Origin: Botryococcus braunii
Lineage: Eukaryota; Chlorophyta; Trebouxiophyceae
Length of the DNA: 40,000 bases
Reading direction: 5' to 3'
Assembly (NCBI GenBank): GCA_002005505.1
Contig: KV908341.1
Span: 420,258-460,257 of the forward strand
A model generated the notes under the pieces. It searched no databases. It had not been told where the DNA came from and saw only the letters and a list, made by a program, of their open reading frames with translations. Position numbers and translations under genes: made by a program. Of this stretch, positions 1-14,591 are shown one piece after another; the first letter of the stretch is position 1; every line of letters begins with the position of its first letter.

Positions 1-378
1 CATGGGGCTTCGCACTGATACATTGTCTGCAGCGTGGCATGGGGTCTCCCATGCCACGCAAATTTGTTTTAACAAATTTGTTGGTGGTTTGATTGGTTAG
101 TGGTTTTCGGCGGGGTTGCATCAAGAACAACGCCACTGTCTATGGATTTCGGGAGGTTGTTCCAGAAAAAACGTCCTAGTACTACTAGTCTGGTATATGT
201 CCTTTAGGCTTACTTGATGGCCATAGATTTTTGTGGCTTTTGTCATCATGTATCCTAAATTTGTCTGCAAGCCCAAGGGTAAGACCTCCGCGTGGTGTCA
301 GATATCTTCTCCCCTTCCCCACCCTGTGCCTTCGTGTTATGTTTTCGGTGGGTGTGGGGTGTGTGATATAAGGGTTGT

Positions 379-757
<379 letters not shown>

Positions 758-1398
758 CCACAGCGCTGGATAATGTATGGCTGCCTTTGATAATACGTCA
801 GTAGGGTGCTCGGCTCACTGGCATCTTACATGCCAAATTTGGGGCAGCCACGCTCTATATTGTGCTCACAAAGCGCAGCACATTGCAAAGTATCAAATCC
901 CAAACACTTTTTCGCGGGGTGAGACTACAATTTTCTATCCGCCAGCGCTTTTCAGTGGCATTGGAGTGGTAGGAGGCATTATTGGACATGTGGAACATCA
1001 TACGTACCGCTGTGGTGTCTAAGTAGTTGCTCGGGCCTGAACGCCCCAAAGTCCATCTGTGCCAAAGCAGGTAGACACTACGGCTTCAAACCTTTCGAAC
1101 TCGTTGCATTCTTACATGTTACTAATTGTTGGATATTTCCAACGATGCCTCGGACAATCCCCTTAACTGCAAAGACGTGACTAAGTATAGCCAGCTCATC
1201 GATTTATTCCTGACATTTGCTCAATATCAACGGTGGAAAACATGCCCATTCAAAATGCGCTCCGTTGATGATAGGGGCTGTTCAACATGCAAAGGGGCAT
1301 GTAATTCATGACTAACATCAACGCACTCGTGGCATTGTTACCAGCCAAAAGCCAAAAGATTGACTAACCACTCCCTCCCCCTCTTCCCCTACCCACAA

Positions 1399-1405
1399 CC
1401 CCCCC

Positions 1406-1462
<57 letters not shown>

Positions 1463-1496
1463 ACACGCACGCACGCACACAAACGGGCGCGCGCGC
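1399..1496. repeat. poly-C / (AC)n / (CG)n compound microsatellite
   Basis: Ten C are followed by about 70 bp of (AC)n ending in ACGC steps, then a short alternating GC run (1486-1496). It has the same C-run-then-AC order as arrays at 4588, 12133 and 32124. Confidence 0.95.
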
Positions 1497-1610
1497 ATAG
1501 CATAGCATAACGTAGCATGGCATTTATGCGTACATGCATTTGCATTACCACGAGTTGAGGGGAAAGGCTTCAGAACCGAAATTTCTTCTAGGATGCAGCC
1601 AGGTATATAC

Positions 1611-1894
1611 GAACACATGTGTTCACATCAACATTAACGTTGCTTGGACCTTGCTTGGTCTTTACCTTGCACAGATACGGGACGTGCCGCTTCACAAGCT
1701 CACTCAACATCACTCACCGGGGCGTGAATGATTTAAGTTGGATTACTCAAACAATTTAGCAAGATGGACCCTTGAACGATTTGCGACAACGGTCTCCATG
1801 CCGACAAGCCTCTGGGAATCCGGCAAGTGAGCCATATGTTGCAAGATAGTTTGAACAGCTTCCACAGTACTGTTCGAAGTTTGTATACAAACTT
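1611..1894. repeat. Two perfect short palindromes in gene-free DNA
   Basis: A 14-bp perfect palindrome centred on ACATGT lies at 1611-1624. An 18-bp perfect palindrome centred on GTATAC lies at 1877-1894. No gene is seen in the flanking 1497-1935 stretch. Confidence 0.8.
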
Positions 1895-2015
1895 TACAAC
1901 GTTAGCCAGGTAAATTCACAGACAGATGCTACAGGTTAAAGTGTATCTTTTTTGCACCTGACAATATCAAGCAGGACAGTGGTCTGGTTAAGATCTTCCA
2001 AATAAAAGCACTAAT

Positions 2016-2941
2016 GAGCCTGATCAGGCTCCTTTACCTATGGGGATATGGATTAATTCGATCGCACAGCTTCATCTTTCTCCTGAAACAGTCCGGCTGG
2101 GGGTAGCTGGCGGACTGATACGGATTAGAAGGTTAAATCTAGTTCAAGCAGCCCGACGAGCTTGGAATGAGGACGAACTCTGCAATTTCCTCTAATATAT
2201 TGCATATTCCTATATTATTATGTATGCACCGGTACCATTGAAACTGCGGACTTCAAACTCCACGCCAAACGAGAGCTCTATGAGTACTCCCTACGCAGGG
2301 AGTACCACCAGTGCAGCTGGCCCTGCAGATCTCTGTAGAGGCGCAGGTTCCTTTATTTGCGTCGACAAGCGCACCAGCTGGTACTACATGTACATATGAA
2401 CATTAACCTGCAGTCCAAAGTGAGAGGGAACACAGGCAGGAAGGAAGGAAGGAAGATTACATCCGAAGACCAGCCACTAGAGCTGAAGAGGACGGCAGTA
2501 CAATGAATGACCCATATCTAGCAACTAAGGTCGCACAGCCCCTGGGAGAGTGAGGTAGCTCTCCAGTGCTCTAGTCACAAATTTGGCAACCCTTCGAAGG
2601 TTTTCTTGCCACATAAACGTTTGTACAGATCGACTCCTTTGTTGAAAGAGATACATAAATTACTGCCGTACATGTTGTACAGCCGGACAAGTGAACAACA
2701 GATGACGTTCATAACCAACGAGCTCTAAGGAGCACCTCGTGCAAATCCTCTGGTCGCGAGGGATGCCTTGTTGTCAACCTTTATCAATAGGAAGGTCATG
2801 ACAACATAGATAACTGTATATCTATAGACATTAATTAAGTCTAGAACGCCACCATTGCTCTCCAAATTCGCAGTCATTGCTGCAAATGACTGAAACAAAA
2901 TCTGCAGCTGCAATCTTCAGAGTAACTACTCTGAGGCTTGC
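2016..2941. repeat. Palindromes in copy 1 (2016, 2284, 2910)
   Basis: 2016-2031 is a perfect 16-bp palindrome, lost in copy 2 through substitutions. 2284-2305 has 9-bp arms; its copy 2 counterpart (10260-10281) is a perfect 22-bp palindrome. 2910-2941 is a 32-bp imperfect palindrome (13 of 15 arm positions pair); its copy 2 counterpart (10561-10592) pairs at 14 of 15, with different arm bases. Confidence 0.85.
2445..2808 (-). mobile_element. 3' fragment of a LINE, degenerate
   Basis: Read on the minus strand, this piece encodes the C-terminal zinc-knuckle region of the same LINE family as the element at 16813-18665. It has a PID-x-G-x-x-x-GIPR stretch, then a C-x2-C...H-x4-C pattern, with one internal stop. 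Its 3' end is a (TTCC)n tail (2445-2461 on the plus strand) followed by the same GATTACATC-like join seen at the 3' end of the larger element. The matching place in copy 2 (about 10428-10450) lacks the whole piece, so this is probably an insertion into copy 1 after the duplication. No target-site duplication is clear. Confidence 0.8.
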
Positions 2942-3708
2942 TGCCCACTTAGGCGTTACCGGCTGGGGCCTCTTAGCGGCCGCCTGCAGTCATTCCCAAG
3001 CCAGCGGAAACCCCAAGTTCGAACTTGGCAAACTACACCCTCGAAACTCACAAACTGTGGCAGCCTGCTTTTGGACAGAACATGGCGCCGCCAGAAACCC
3101 AGCTAGAAATGTTGTTTAAGAGTGGTATATTAAGAGCATGCTTCTGCTGTACATCAGATCACCACTTTTAAAGAGCAAGTAAACTTACCAGAGGCGTCTT
3201 GTATAAGATGTCCTGCCCTATCACAAAAGGTCATGGTATCAGGTCAACAACATAATGCATCCCATATATGTGGGTTCCATCATGGTCACGCGGATCTGCA
3301 GCAGCCTGAGCATGCATGCGCGCCATCTCAGTTGGCTCCTTTTACAAGCAAGCGGAAAGTTTGGTGCGCCTGTGAAATCTTCCCTGGAAGGCTTGGACCT
3401 AACTGCGCTCGCTGATACTCACCGCACATACGCAACAATGCTCTGCAGGCTTCTTACTATACTACGTACCAGCTTACAGTACGTGATCAGCTTTGTATAC
3501 AGCTGGTTCAGTAATCACGTCCGCCACCAGCGGGTGCTGTGCGTAGGGACGTACGACACGTCAATAGCCCCTTCAGAACATTCGGTTCTAACCCTAAAAC
3601 ATACATGCTGCACCGCACTGTACCGCGTGTAATGCAAACTTGATTGTCGTGTGTGCGGGTATCAGACACGCCTAATTAGCCTTGTAAGCACGTGCACCGC
3701 CTAGGCGC

Positions 3709-3790
3709 TTGCAAGGGCCATCCGCTAATGCTCTGCAACAACGTCAAGGCCTTGACGTTGATGCAAAACATTGGCGGATGGCCCTTGCAA
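3709..3790. repeat. 82-bp near-perfect inverted repeat (foldback)
   Basis: Two 40-nt arms (3709-3748 and 3751-3790) are separated by two bases and pair at 36 of 40 positions. Copy 2 (about 11322-11365) has only the right-arm sequence, in single form, so the left arm was either added in copy 1 or lost in copy 2. There are no terminal repeats or target duplications like those of a known MITE, although a MITE or small-RNA hairpin cannot be excluded. Confidence 0.93.
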
Positions 3791-4587
3791 AGCAATTGAA
3801 TACTTCGAGCCTTGGATACCAACAATGAAATCCCTGAATCATATCGCTCCTTCATTCGCTAACGCCAAGAGCAGTTGCAACCGCAATCTAACCTGCAGGC
3901 CACTGGACCAGTAGCTACAGCCTGCAGGCAGCGCATTTATGCTGCATTTTACTTGCAATCTGAAATCGTCATCAAATGCAGCGCATATGCCACCTGTAGT
4001 GGGGCCATCCACTTTGAATTGCCGCCGCCAAATTGAACCGGCGCCAAAGATATGAAACTTTCTATAACTTTCAGATCTGTATTCAGCGCCCCAGCTTCGA
4101 CATCTTTCAATGTGAACAATACTGGCGCGGGGCCAATTCAAGGAACCCTGCTATCCCCTTAAGCATGACACGGCCATGACAATTCATAGGGAACCCGCAT
4201 TCTTTATTTAACCCTGCTATCCCCTTATGCTTGACATCCACTAGAAAGTCATTCTTGGCTGCAGGCGGCATGGTGCCTGAAGAGAGGTAAACAACAAAAT
4301 AGCTGCGATGTCGATTGATTTTTACTAGTGATCAACAACCAAACTCCTTGTAAGCAAGCAGCCATGCATGCCTTTTCTCGGCCTCCTCAACTATGCTCCA
4401 ATGTGAACACAGATTGGAGCTGCAAATCTGTGCACCATTGAATATTTTGGGTCTGGTAGCCGGGACTTCTGAGGCTCATCTCTGATTGGAATCTCAGAGT
4501 CCTTACAACACTCACAGCAGTCACAACAGGCATACAGTCCATCTGTGCTAGCATATAGTATTACTTTCGGACAAAGGAGCCCCGCGA

Positions 4588-4622
4588 CCCCCCCCCCCCC
4601 CCACGCACACACACACACACAC
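4588..4622. repeat. poly-C / (AC)n compound microsatellite
   Basis: Fifteen C (4588-4602) are followed by about ten AC units. The matching array in copy 2 is at 12133-12187. The surrounding 3800-4900 region is duplicated non-coding DNA with no gene that I can support. Confidence 0.93.
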
Positions 4623-4904
4623 AGGAAAGCAAGCACGGAAATGAGATGCCTTCATTTCCTGCACCATGATGCTCAGCAATGACGAGCTTTGGGGAGAGGC
4701 GGTGTGCATGCACTAGGATGGAGCGCACACGGCTTTGAGCCATCACAGGATGCATCCTCAGCAGGCGAAGCGGGTGCGGTGGGGGGAGACGCACACCACC
4801 CACTGCCAGATCCTCCAACTACGAAACATGGCAGTATGATGCGGAATCAGGTTCACCCAAGCATGACCTCTGACACCTTGTCCCACATATTGTCATAGTC
4901 TTGG

Positions 4905-5340
4905 ATACTGCCCCTCTCGCTCATTGTCGAATGTGCTCCATTTACAGTTCGCCTCCCGCACCTTGTCCTCGTCTCCGGCATCTTCCCGCTCGGACACGGT
5001 CCCTTGCGCCTGTAATGCTTGGGCATGTATCCCTGTCTCCGACATTGTCCCCCTCACGCATTGTCCCCTTGCTCCTCCAAGACATCCTCTCACGCACGTT
5101 GTACCTGTTCTGGGCACCGACCATCACCCACATTACCTCTCACACACTGTCCCTCTCACACCTTGTCCCTCTCGCACATGCTCCGCCTTCCTGAAGCGGA
5201 TAAATCCTTGCCTCCCATACATTGCCCAGTCTGCGACATCCTCCCTCTCAAACACCGCCCCGTCCCCAAAACATGGTCTCCCGCAAAGTCCCCCAGTTGC
5301 GAACGTCGTCCCGCTTGCACACCGCCCGATGCAAAACGCT
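4905..5340. repeat. Degenerate pyrimidine-rich minisatellite, copy 1
   Basis: Imperfect units of roughly 35-38 bp recur, built on CCTCTCGCACATTGTCC followed by TTGCTCCTCTAAGACATC-like sequence. The array starts about 55 bp beyond the stop codon of the membrane-protein gene at 5395, in its downstream flank. The same array is in copy 2 at 12430-12780. Between copies it is much more diverged than the exon beside it. Open frames here are by-products of the repeat. Confidence 0.75.
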
Positions 5341-5394
5341 CCCGCCCCAAAGGCTAGCGCGCACGTTCCCGCGCCAGCATCGACAGGACTTCTG

Positions 5395-8165
<2,771 letters not shown>

Positions 8166-9204
8166 GCCAGATCGCTAGCCTCAAAGTCACCTATCGTCAA
8201 CCAAAACAGGCAGCCATCCGTCAGCAGCACTGAAAGCCATGACAATAGTGAGAGTCAAAAACACGCAATGATATTGTCATTGGAGGACGAAAAGAAATCG
8301 TTCCGTGGTCTTTCCAAATCACGTGCTTTCCGCTTTTGCAACAGCTTTAATACAGAAACATCTGGGAAGCGCTGCCTGGTTGACAAGTGTACAGTTTTAG
8401 TTGAGATTGGGCTGTTCCAATTCGTAATGTCCTTTGATTGGCACAAGATGCATGCATATCAAGATCGTTTGGATAATCTTATATCCCTTGATCTAAAAGA
8501 GGACACTTGACTTGAATCCCACAGGCATTATGTGTGGGAACGTCTACGTGTTTGATACATTCAACAAGTATTTTGTTTCGCCGGGTGACTTACTTTGCAA
8601 AGAAATCTCTCGGCAGTTGAGACACAAGCGGCATCGGGAGTTTTCTTTGCCTAGGCTTTTGCCGTCTCGGGACCGCAGTCAACGGTCCTGCAAATCAATT
8701 TAAGCATTTTGCGCAGCTCTAAGCAGCACTACTCACCACGGAGGAAGTGAACGTTTTAGGTTAAACCATGGGTAAGCAAGCAAACCCGATGGGGTTTGGC
8801 AGACTGCCCCTTAAAAACATTGAGGCGATCCCTTTGGGAGCCTTTATCCCACGTCGGATCACCACAGTGTTGCTCAGACATTGATTCAAACCGAGCGTTT
8901 ACAAAATTGCGGCAGCAGGGTATGCGATACACGACATGTTAAACCGTGTATCCGTATTCCTTCCCTGGGCACCACCACACATTGCAGGTCAAACCCAATA
9001 GAGTCCGTGTATTCATGCTACCTAATCGAATATGCCAGAATTACAACCTGGTTCCAAGAATTTTCTTCTGTTTAACCGACCAATCCAACCTGACCAGGCT
9101 CCGCCGCGTTCACTTGATTAGTTGGGATAGCGTCATGCGTCGTGCAAGTACCTCAAGGGGAGTGCAAAGGTTAAGTTCCTGCAAAAAGTGCCCTCTGTGC
9201 GTTG
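8166..9204. other. Gene-free upstream part of duplication copy 1
   Basis: This region lies upstream of the copy 1 membrane-protein gene, so its promoter should be here, but I see no convincing TATA or other element. It contains small inverted repeats only, such as CAAACCC/GGGTTTG near 8790. Short open frames (8268-8510, 8512-8703, 8946-9100) show no recognisable protein and are matched in copy 2 only as duplicated DNA. Confidence 0.6.
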
Positions 9205-9350
9205 GGTACGAGACCTCCTTGATCGCCAGGCACATCTGTTGTGGGAAGGCTTACACCCTTATCCTCGTTCATGTCTCTCAGCTAGGGCATTGTATTGTAG
9301 GTATTATAGATGGTTTATACGCCGACAACATGTACCTCTGCATAGAGATG
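9205..9350 (+). mobile_element. LINE fragment, plus orientation
   Basis: The plus strand encodes a segment containing RDLL, LWEGLHPYPRSC and YYRWFIRR. It matches the region of the LINE protein at 16813-18665 that reads RDLL, PWEGLHVSPRLC and YSRWFNRP. The piece stops abruptly at a run of 24 C (9351-9374). It lies at the right edge of duplication copy 1. Confidence 0.75.
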
Positions 9351-9374
9351 CCCCCCCCCCCCCCCCCCCCCCCC
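9351..9374. repeat. poly-C run, 24 nt
   Basis: An uninterrupted run of 24 C separates two LINE fragments of opposite orientation. Its length should be treated with caution, since long homopolymers are often mis-assembled. Confidence 0.95.
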
Positions 9375-9936
9375 AAGTGGTGCTCATCAAAGGAGCCACA
9401 CATATCACACAGGCGCTGAATCGCGGAAGCCGGTGTCTGCGGCCAATATCAATGGGAAGGCCATGAACACCAAGACGAAACCTGAGAAAGAGCCGCACGT
9501 AGGCAACATCAGGAGACAGATAAAAGAGGCGGGAGCGCTGAGCCTTAGTAGGGCGTGCAACCCACCGCACATAAGTACATAGCTGGGGATCAGTAGGGGC
9601 TAACCGAGGGGAGACATGGAGAGAGGCCACAGGAGGGTATTGGCCTGCCTAATGAGAGCTAAAAAGGTATCCATATCAATGGGATGCGGGCGCTGACAAT
9701 TGGCCGCATATGGGTACCCTAAGCAGCGAAGGGCAGACATAAAAGAACCCGCCCAGGACGGAGAACGAGTCGTAACGCCATAGTAACATGAGTCCCTATG
9801 AATACGTGCATACAAGTGGTCGGGTGGGAGATCCACCAGAGAGTTCCAAAAGGTGACCACACGCTTGAACCAGAGATGATGAAGGGGTCAAACGCCAACC
9901 TCAGCAAGGAGCACATCGGTGCGGACCGCCTGACGA
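9375..9936 (-). mobile_element. LINE C-terminal fragment, minus orientation, degenerate
   Basis: The minus strand encodes, in order, segments matching [59 protein letters not shown] and a zinc-knuckle start ([12 protein letters not shown] in a shifted frame). All align with the C-terminal half of the element at 16813-18665. There is one in-frame stop and at least two frameshifts, so it is not functional. Its 3' end is cut by the poly-C run and its 5' side abuts the first base shared by the two duplication copies. Whether a little of the shared sequence beyond 9936 is also LINE-derived is unclear. Confidence 0.85.
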
Positions 9937-10259
9937 ATTGAAGTGTATCCTTTTTGCACCTGACAATATCAAGCAGGACAGTGGTCTGGCTAAGATCTTC
10001 CAATTAAAATCACGCATGAGCCTTATCAGGCACATATGCCTCGGGGGATACGGATTAATTCTATCGTATAGCTTCACCTTTACTCTGAAACAGTCCCGCT
10101 GAGAGTAGCTGGCGGATTCACCACACGGACTAGAAGCACATCTAGTTCAAGCAGCCCGACACTCCTGGATTGGGGACGAACTCTGCAATTTTCCTCTCTA
10201 ATACCGGTACCATTGAGATTGCTGACTTCAAAACTCCACGCCAAACGACAGCTCTAAGA

Positions 10260-10645
10260 GTACTCCCTACGTAGGGAGTACCACCAGTGCAGCTGGCCCT
10301 GCAGATCTCTCTAGAGGCGCAGGTGCCTTTATTTGCGTCGACAAGCGCACCAGTTGCTACTACATGTACAGCTGAACCAAATTCACCTGCAGTCCAAATT
10401 TGGTTCTTTAAAGAGAGAGGGTACACAGGCAGGCGGACATACATCTACCTACAAAATAAGTATAACTGCATATCTATAGACATATATTGAAGTCCAGAAC
10501 GCCACCATTGCTTTCCAAATTTGCAGTCGCTGCTGCAAATGACTGAAACAATCCGCAGCTGCAAGCTTCAAAGTAACTACTCTGAAGCTTGCTGCCCGCC
10601 TAGGCGTTACCCGACATCAACATGCCTCAGCATGTCGGACATGCT
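10260..10645. repeat. Palindromes in copy 2
   Basis: 10260-10281 is a perfect 22-bp palindrome. 10374-10383 pairs perfectly with 10397-10406 (10-bp arms, 13-nt loop); the right arm is extra relative to copy 1. 10561-10592 is a 32-bp palindrome with one arm mismatch. 10608-10645 replaces about five bases of copy 1 and contains nested inverted repeats, including perfect 8-bp arms at 10629-10645. Confidence 0.85.
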
Positions 10646-12132
10646 AGGGCCTCTTACCGGCCGCCTGCATTCATTCCCTAGCCAGCGGAAACCCAAAGTT
10701 CGAACTTGGCAAACTACCCCCCTCGAAACTCACAAACTGTGGCAGCCTGCTTTTGGACAGAACATGGCGCCGGCAGCACTCTTCTGCTGTACATCAAACC
10801 ACCACCTTTAAAGAGCAAGTAAGTTTACCAGAGGCGTCTGGTGTAAGATATCTTGCCCTATCACAAAAGGTCATGGTGTCAGCTCAAGAACATGATGCAT
10901 CCCATATATGTGGGATCCATCATGGTCCCGCGGATCTGCCTGAGCATGCATTCGAGCCATCTCAGTTGGCCCCCTTCGCAAGCAACCAGAAGGTTTGGTG
11001 CACCTGTGAAATCTTCCCTGGAAGGCTTGGACCTTACCGCACTCGCTGATACTCACCGCAGATACGAAACAGTGCTCTGCAGGCTTCATACTATACTACT
11101 ACGTACCACCTTACAGTACGTAATCAGCTTTGTATACATGCTGTTTCAGTAATCACGACCGTCACCAACGGATGCTGTGCGTAGGGACAAACAATACCGT
11201 CCACAACCCCTTCAGAACATTTGGTCCACACGTTTAAAACATACATGCTGCACCGTAGTACACCACATGTACTGCAAAGTTAATTGCCGTGTGTGTACGG
11301 ATGCCAGACACGCCTAATTAGCCTTGACGTTGCTGCAGAACATCCATGCCCTTGCTAGCAATTGAACACTTCGAGACTTGAACACCAACAATGAAATCCT
11401 GAGATCACACCGCTTCTTCAGTCGCTAACACGAAGAGCAGTTGCAACCACAATCTAACCTGCAGGCCATTAAACCACTAGCTACAGCCTGCTGGCCGCAC
11501 ATTGATGCTGCCAGGTACTTGCAAATCTTAAATCGACATCAAATGCAGGGCATATGCCACCTGCAGTGGGTCATGCACTCTGAATCGCCGCCGCCAAGTT
11601 GAACACGCGCCAATTATACGAAACTTTCTTGAACTTTCAGATCTGTCTTCAGCACCGAAGCTTTGACATCTTTCCTTGTAAAAGGTACTGGGGCGGGGCC
11701 AATTCAAGGAACCCTGCTATCCCTTTAAGCATGACATGGCCAACAATGCACAGGGAACCTGTGGTTTTTTATTTAACCAGTGTAAGTAGGCATCCATTAG
11801 GCAGTCATTCTTGCCTGCAGACGGCATGGTGCCTCAAGAGAGAGGTGGACAACAGAATAGCTGCCATGTTGATTGAATTCTTAAAGTGATCAACAACCAA
11901 AGCAGCCATGCATGGCTTTTCTCGGCTTCCTCAACTATGCTCCAATGTGAACACACGTTGGGGCTGCGAACCTGTGCACCCTTGAATATTTTGGGTCTCG
12001 TAGCCGGGACTTCTAAGGCTCATCTTCTATTGGAATCTCAGAAGCCTTACAACACTCACCAGGAGTCACAACGAGCATACAGCCCATCTGTGATTTTATA
12101 GAATAATTTATTTGGACAAAGGAGCCACGCTT

Positions 12133-12187
12133 CCCCCCCCCGGGCCCCCCCCCCCCCCACACACACAGACACACACGCGCGCGCGCG
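12133..12187. repeat. poly-C / (AC)n / (CG)n compound microsatellite
   Basis: C9, GGG, C14, then (AC)n and (CG)n. It is the copy 2 partner of the array at 4588-4622, and the two have diverged in length and composition. Confidence 0.93.
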
Positions 12188-12429
12188 GAAATGACATGCC
12201 TACATTTGCTGCACACCGATGCTCAGCAATGATGAACTTTTGGGAGAGGCGGTGAGCATGCACAGGCATTGAAGTGCACACAGCTTGGAGCCATCACAGG
12301 ATACAACCCTCAGCAGGCGAAGCGGGTGCGGTGGGGGGAAAGCACGCCACCCACATGAGATCCTCCAGCCACTCAACTGAGGCAGTATGATGCGAAACCA
12401 AGTTTGCCCAAGCAAGACCTTTGGAGGTC

Positions 12430-12780
12430 TGATCCTCTCATACATCGTCCCCTGCTCCTCAAAAAGTGAGCCTCCCGCAGATTGTCACCGTACTGGATAC
12501 TGCCCCTCTCGCGCATTGTCCCTTGCTCCTCTAAGACTTCGCCTCCCGCACATGTCCTTGTCTCAGACATCTTACCTCTCGAACACTGCGCCTTGCTCCT
12601 CTGAGACAGTGTCGCACGCACACTGTCCCTCTCACACCTTGTCCATCTCCCACATCGTCCCATGCACCTCTTAATCTGTGCCTCCCGGACATTGCCCTGT
12701 CTCTGACATCCTCCCTTCCCCAAAACACAGTCTCCCGCACAATTCCCCAATCGAGCCGTCGTCCCGCTCGCACACCGCCC
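12430..12780. repeat. Degenerate pyrimidine-rich minisatellite, copy 2
   Basis: Partner of the array at 4905-5340, also just downstream of the gene. Clear units begin with CCTCTCGCGCATTGTCC and CCTCTCGAACACTGCGCC. Confidence 0.75.
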
Positions 12781-12844
12781 AATGCAAATCGCTCCACCTG
12801 AGGCTCCCGCGCACGCTCTCACGCCGACATCGACAGAATCCCTG

Positions 12845-13355
12845 TCACGACGGCTGGAACCAAAAGGGGAAGCGAAGGAGGGGCATGAACGGGGGACCGC
12901 TGTCCCAGGCGGTCCCCACACAGCCGATGAGCACCAACCAGGCCTGCCACAAGACCGCAAAGGCCGTCACGGGCGCCAGGAAGGCGAAAATGCACTGGTT
13001 GACGCCCTTTGCAGAGCCCAGGGGCCACGTCTGAAAGAGTGTACGGTACCGTGGGTACCGGTGCATCTCCCGGGCTAGGAAGGTCCTCCGCAGCTTGATC
13101 TCCGTGGCAACATGGTAGAGGCAGATGCCCAGGGCCGCCAGCCATTGGCCCAAGGCGGTCACGGCTTCGCAGGTGGTTGCCTCTTTGCCGTTCGTAAGAA
13201 ACAAGTTGGGCCGCTCGCCCCCGACGGACAGGGTCATTGATAAGGTCAGAGGCTCCACCAGCGTCTGCGGCAGCACAGGGGACAGACTTGGGGATTGTGG
13301 GTGGGTATGCTGCGTTCTTCTTGAGGCTTCCCAACCACGTGTGTGCACGGTGTGT

Positions 13356-13428
<73 letters not shown>

Positions 13429-14544
13429 CGTACGTGTGTGTGTGCGTGTGTGTGGTTGGTTGGTTTCCAAGCTTGTGCCCCCAATATGCGGTGTAGTGCG
13501 AGGTGCATCGACTTTCCGAAAGACAAACACGTGCCACGTCGCATCCCGTGGGCCCAGTGGGCAACAAACAAACTCGAAATCCCCGGACACTCCCCAGAAC
13601 AAGCAGAACGGTCAGTCGGCAGCAGGCACAGCTTTGTAAGTTTTCCAAAGACTCAAAACATCTGAGCTTCAATGTCCTCATTGTTTTTACATTTCTTATC
13701 AATTGAATAATACAAATACAAATGTTTTGCTTGAATTCAGCTACTGGTCTGGGGCAGCAGGCGTGGCTGAGCAAGCATCACGAGAAAAGTGAAAACAGTG
13801 CGGGGCTGTGTACCTTACTTAGGTAGGCTGTGGTTGTGGGCAGGTGGACGGGCGCAAGGTTGTGCCGACAGTGCCAGCCGTTGTGGACTTCCCAGAAGGT
13901 GGAGACGCCCATGAGGGTGAACAGCTCATACCAGTAGGGGAGCGGGAAGCACAAGCCGGGGATGATGATGGCCATGTGGACGCCCCCTCCGTGGATGAAG
14001 TCCCGAAAATAGGAGAACAGGCTCAAGGGGTCGGTGCCGAGAACCTCCGGGAATGCGCCCCTCATCTGCCAGAGACCCCTCACACACCAGGCTGAGCCCT
14101 GTATTGAGCGCAATCGGGATTCTAAGCAGCGAACAAGGACACGATTCATGATTGAAGTGTCATTTGTATCGGGGATTTCGTCCTGCGCGTTCTGCGTGCT
14201 GCTGCATGCCATGCTCTAGTACCTGGGCTGACGCGATTTGCTGGCCAAGCTCATGGGTGAAGAGCTTGGAACATGGGAAGTTCGGACGCATGACTATGCA
14301 TAGGAGAAATGAGATTTGTGCCCCCACCCTTCCCCTCCCAAACCTCCTTCCCCCCAGCCAACCACCCAGGCTTCTCCGAATTTTCACACCCTATCCAACC
14401 GGAACGCTTTATGCCTGGCTTGCCATCTGTTCCTCGTCAGCAACACGCAAAGCCAAAGCGGGCCGTGCCGAGCAGCAGCCGGTCCTTACGCAGTGTGACT
14501 GGGACGCTCATAAAACAAAACGGCTGGCAATCAGATGCAAATTT

Positions 14545-14591
<47 letters not shown>

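Noticed and set aside
3255..3632. Plus-strand frame partly shared with 10853-11152
   Set aside because: The similarity is explained by the segmental duplication. The frame boundaries differ and no protein family or splice pattern supports it.
3709..3790. Classification of the 82-bp foldback as a MITE or microRNA gene
   Set aside because: No target-site duplication or second copy is visible in the window, and the two-base loop is unlike a typical microRNA precursor. It is kept as an inverted repeat.
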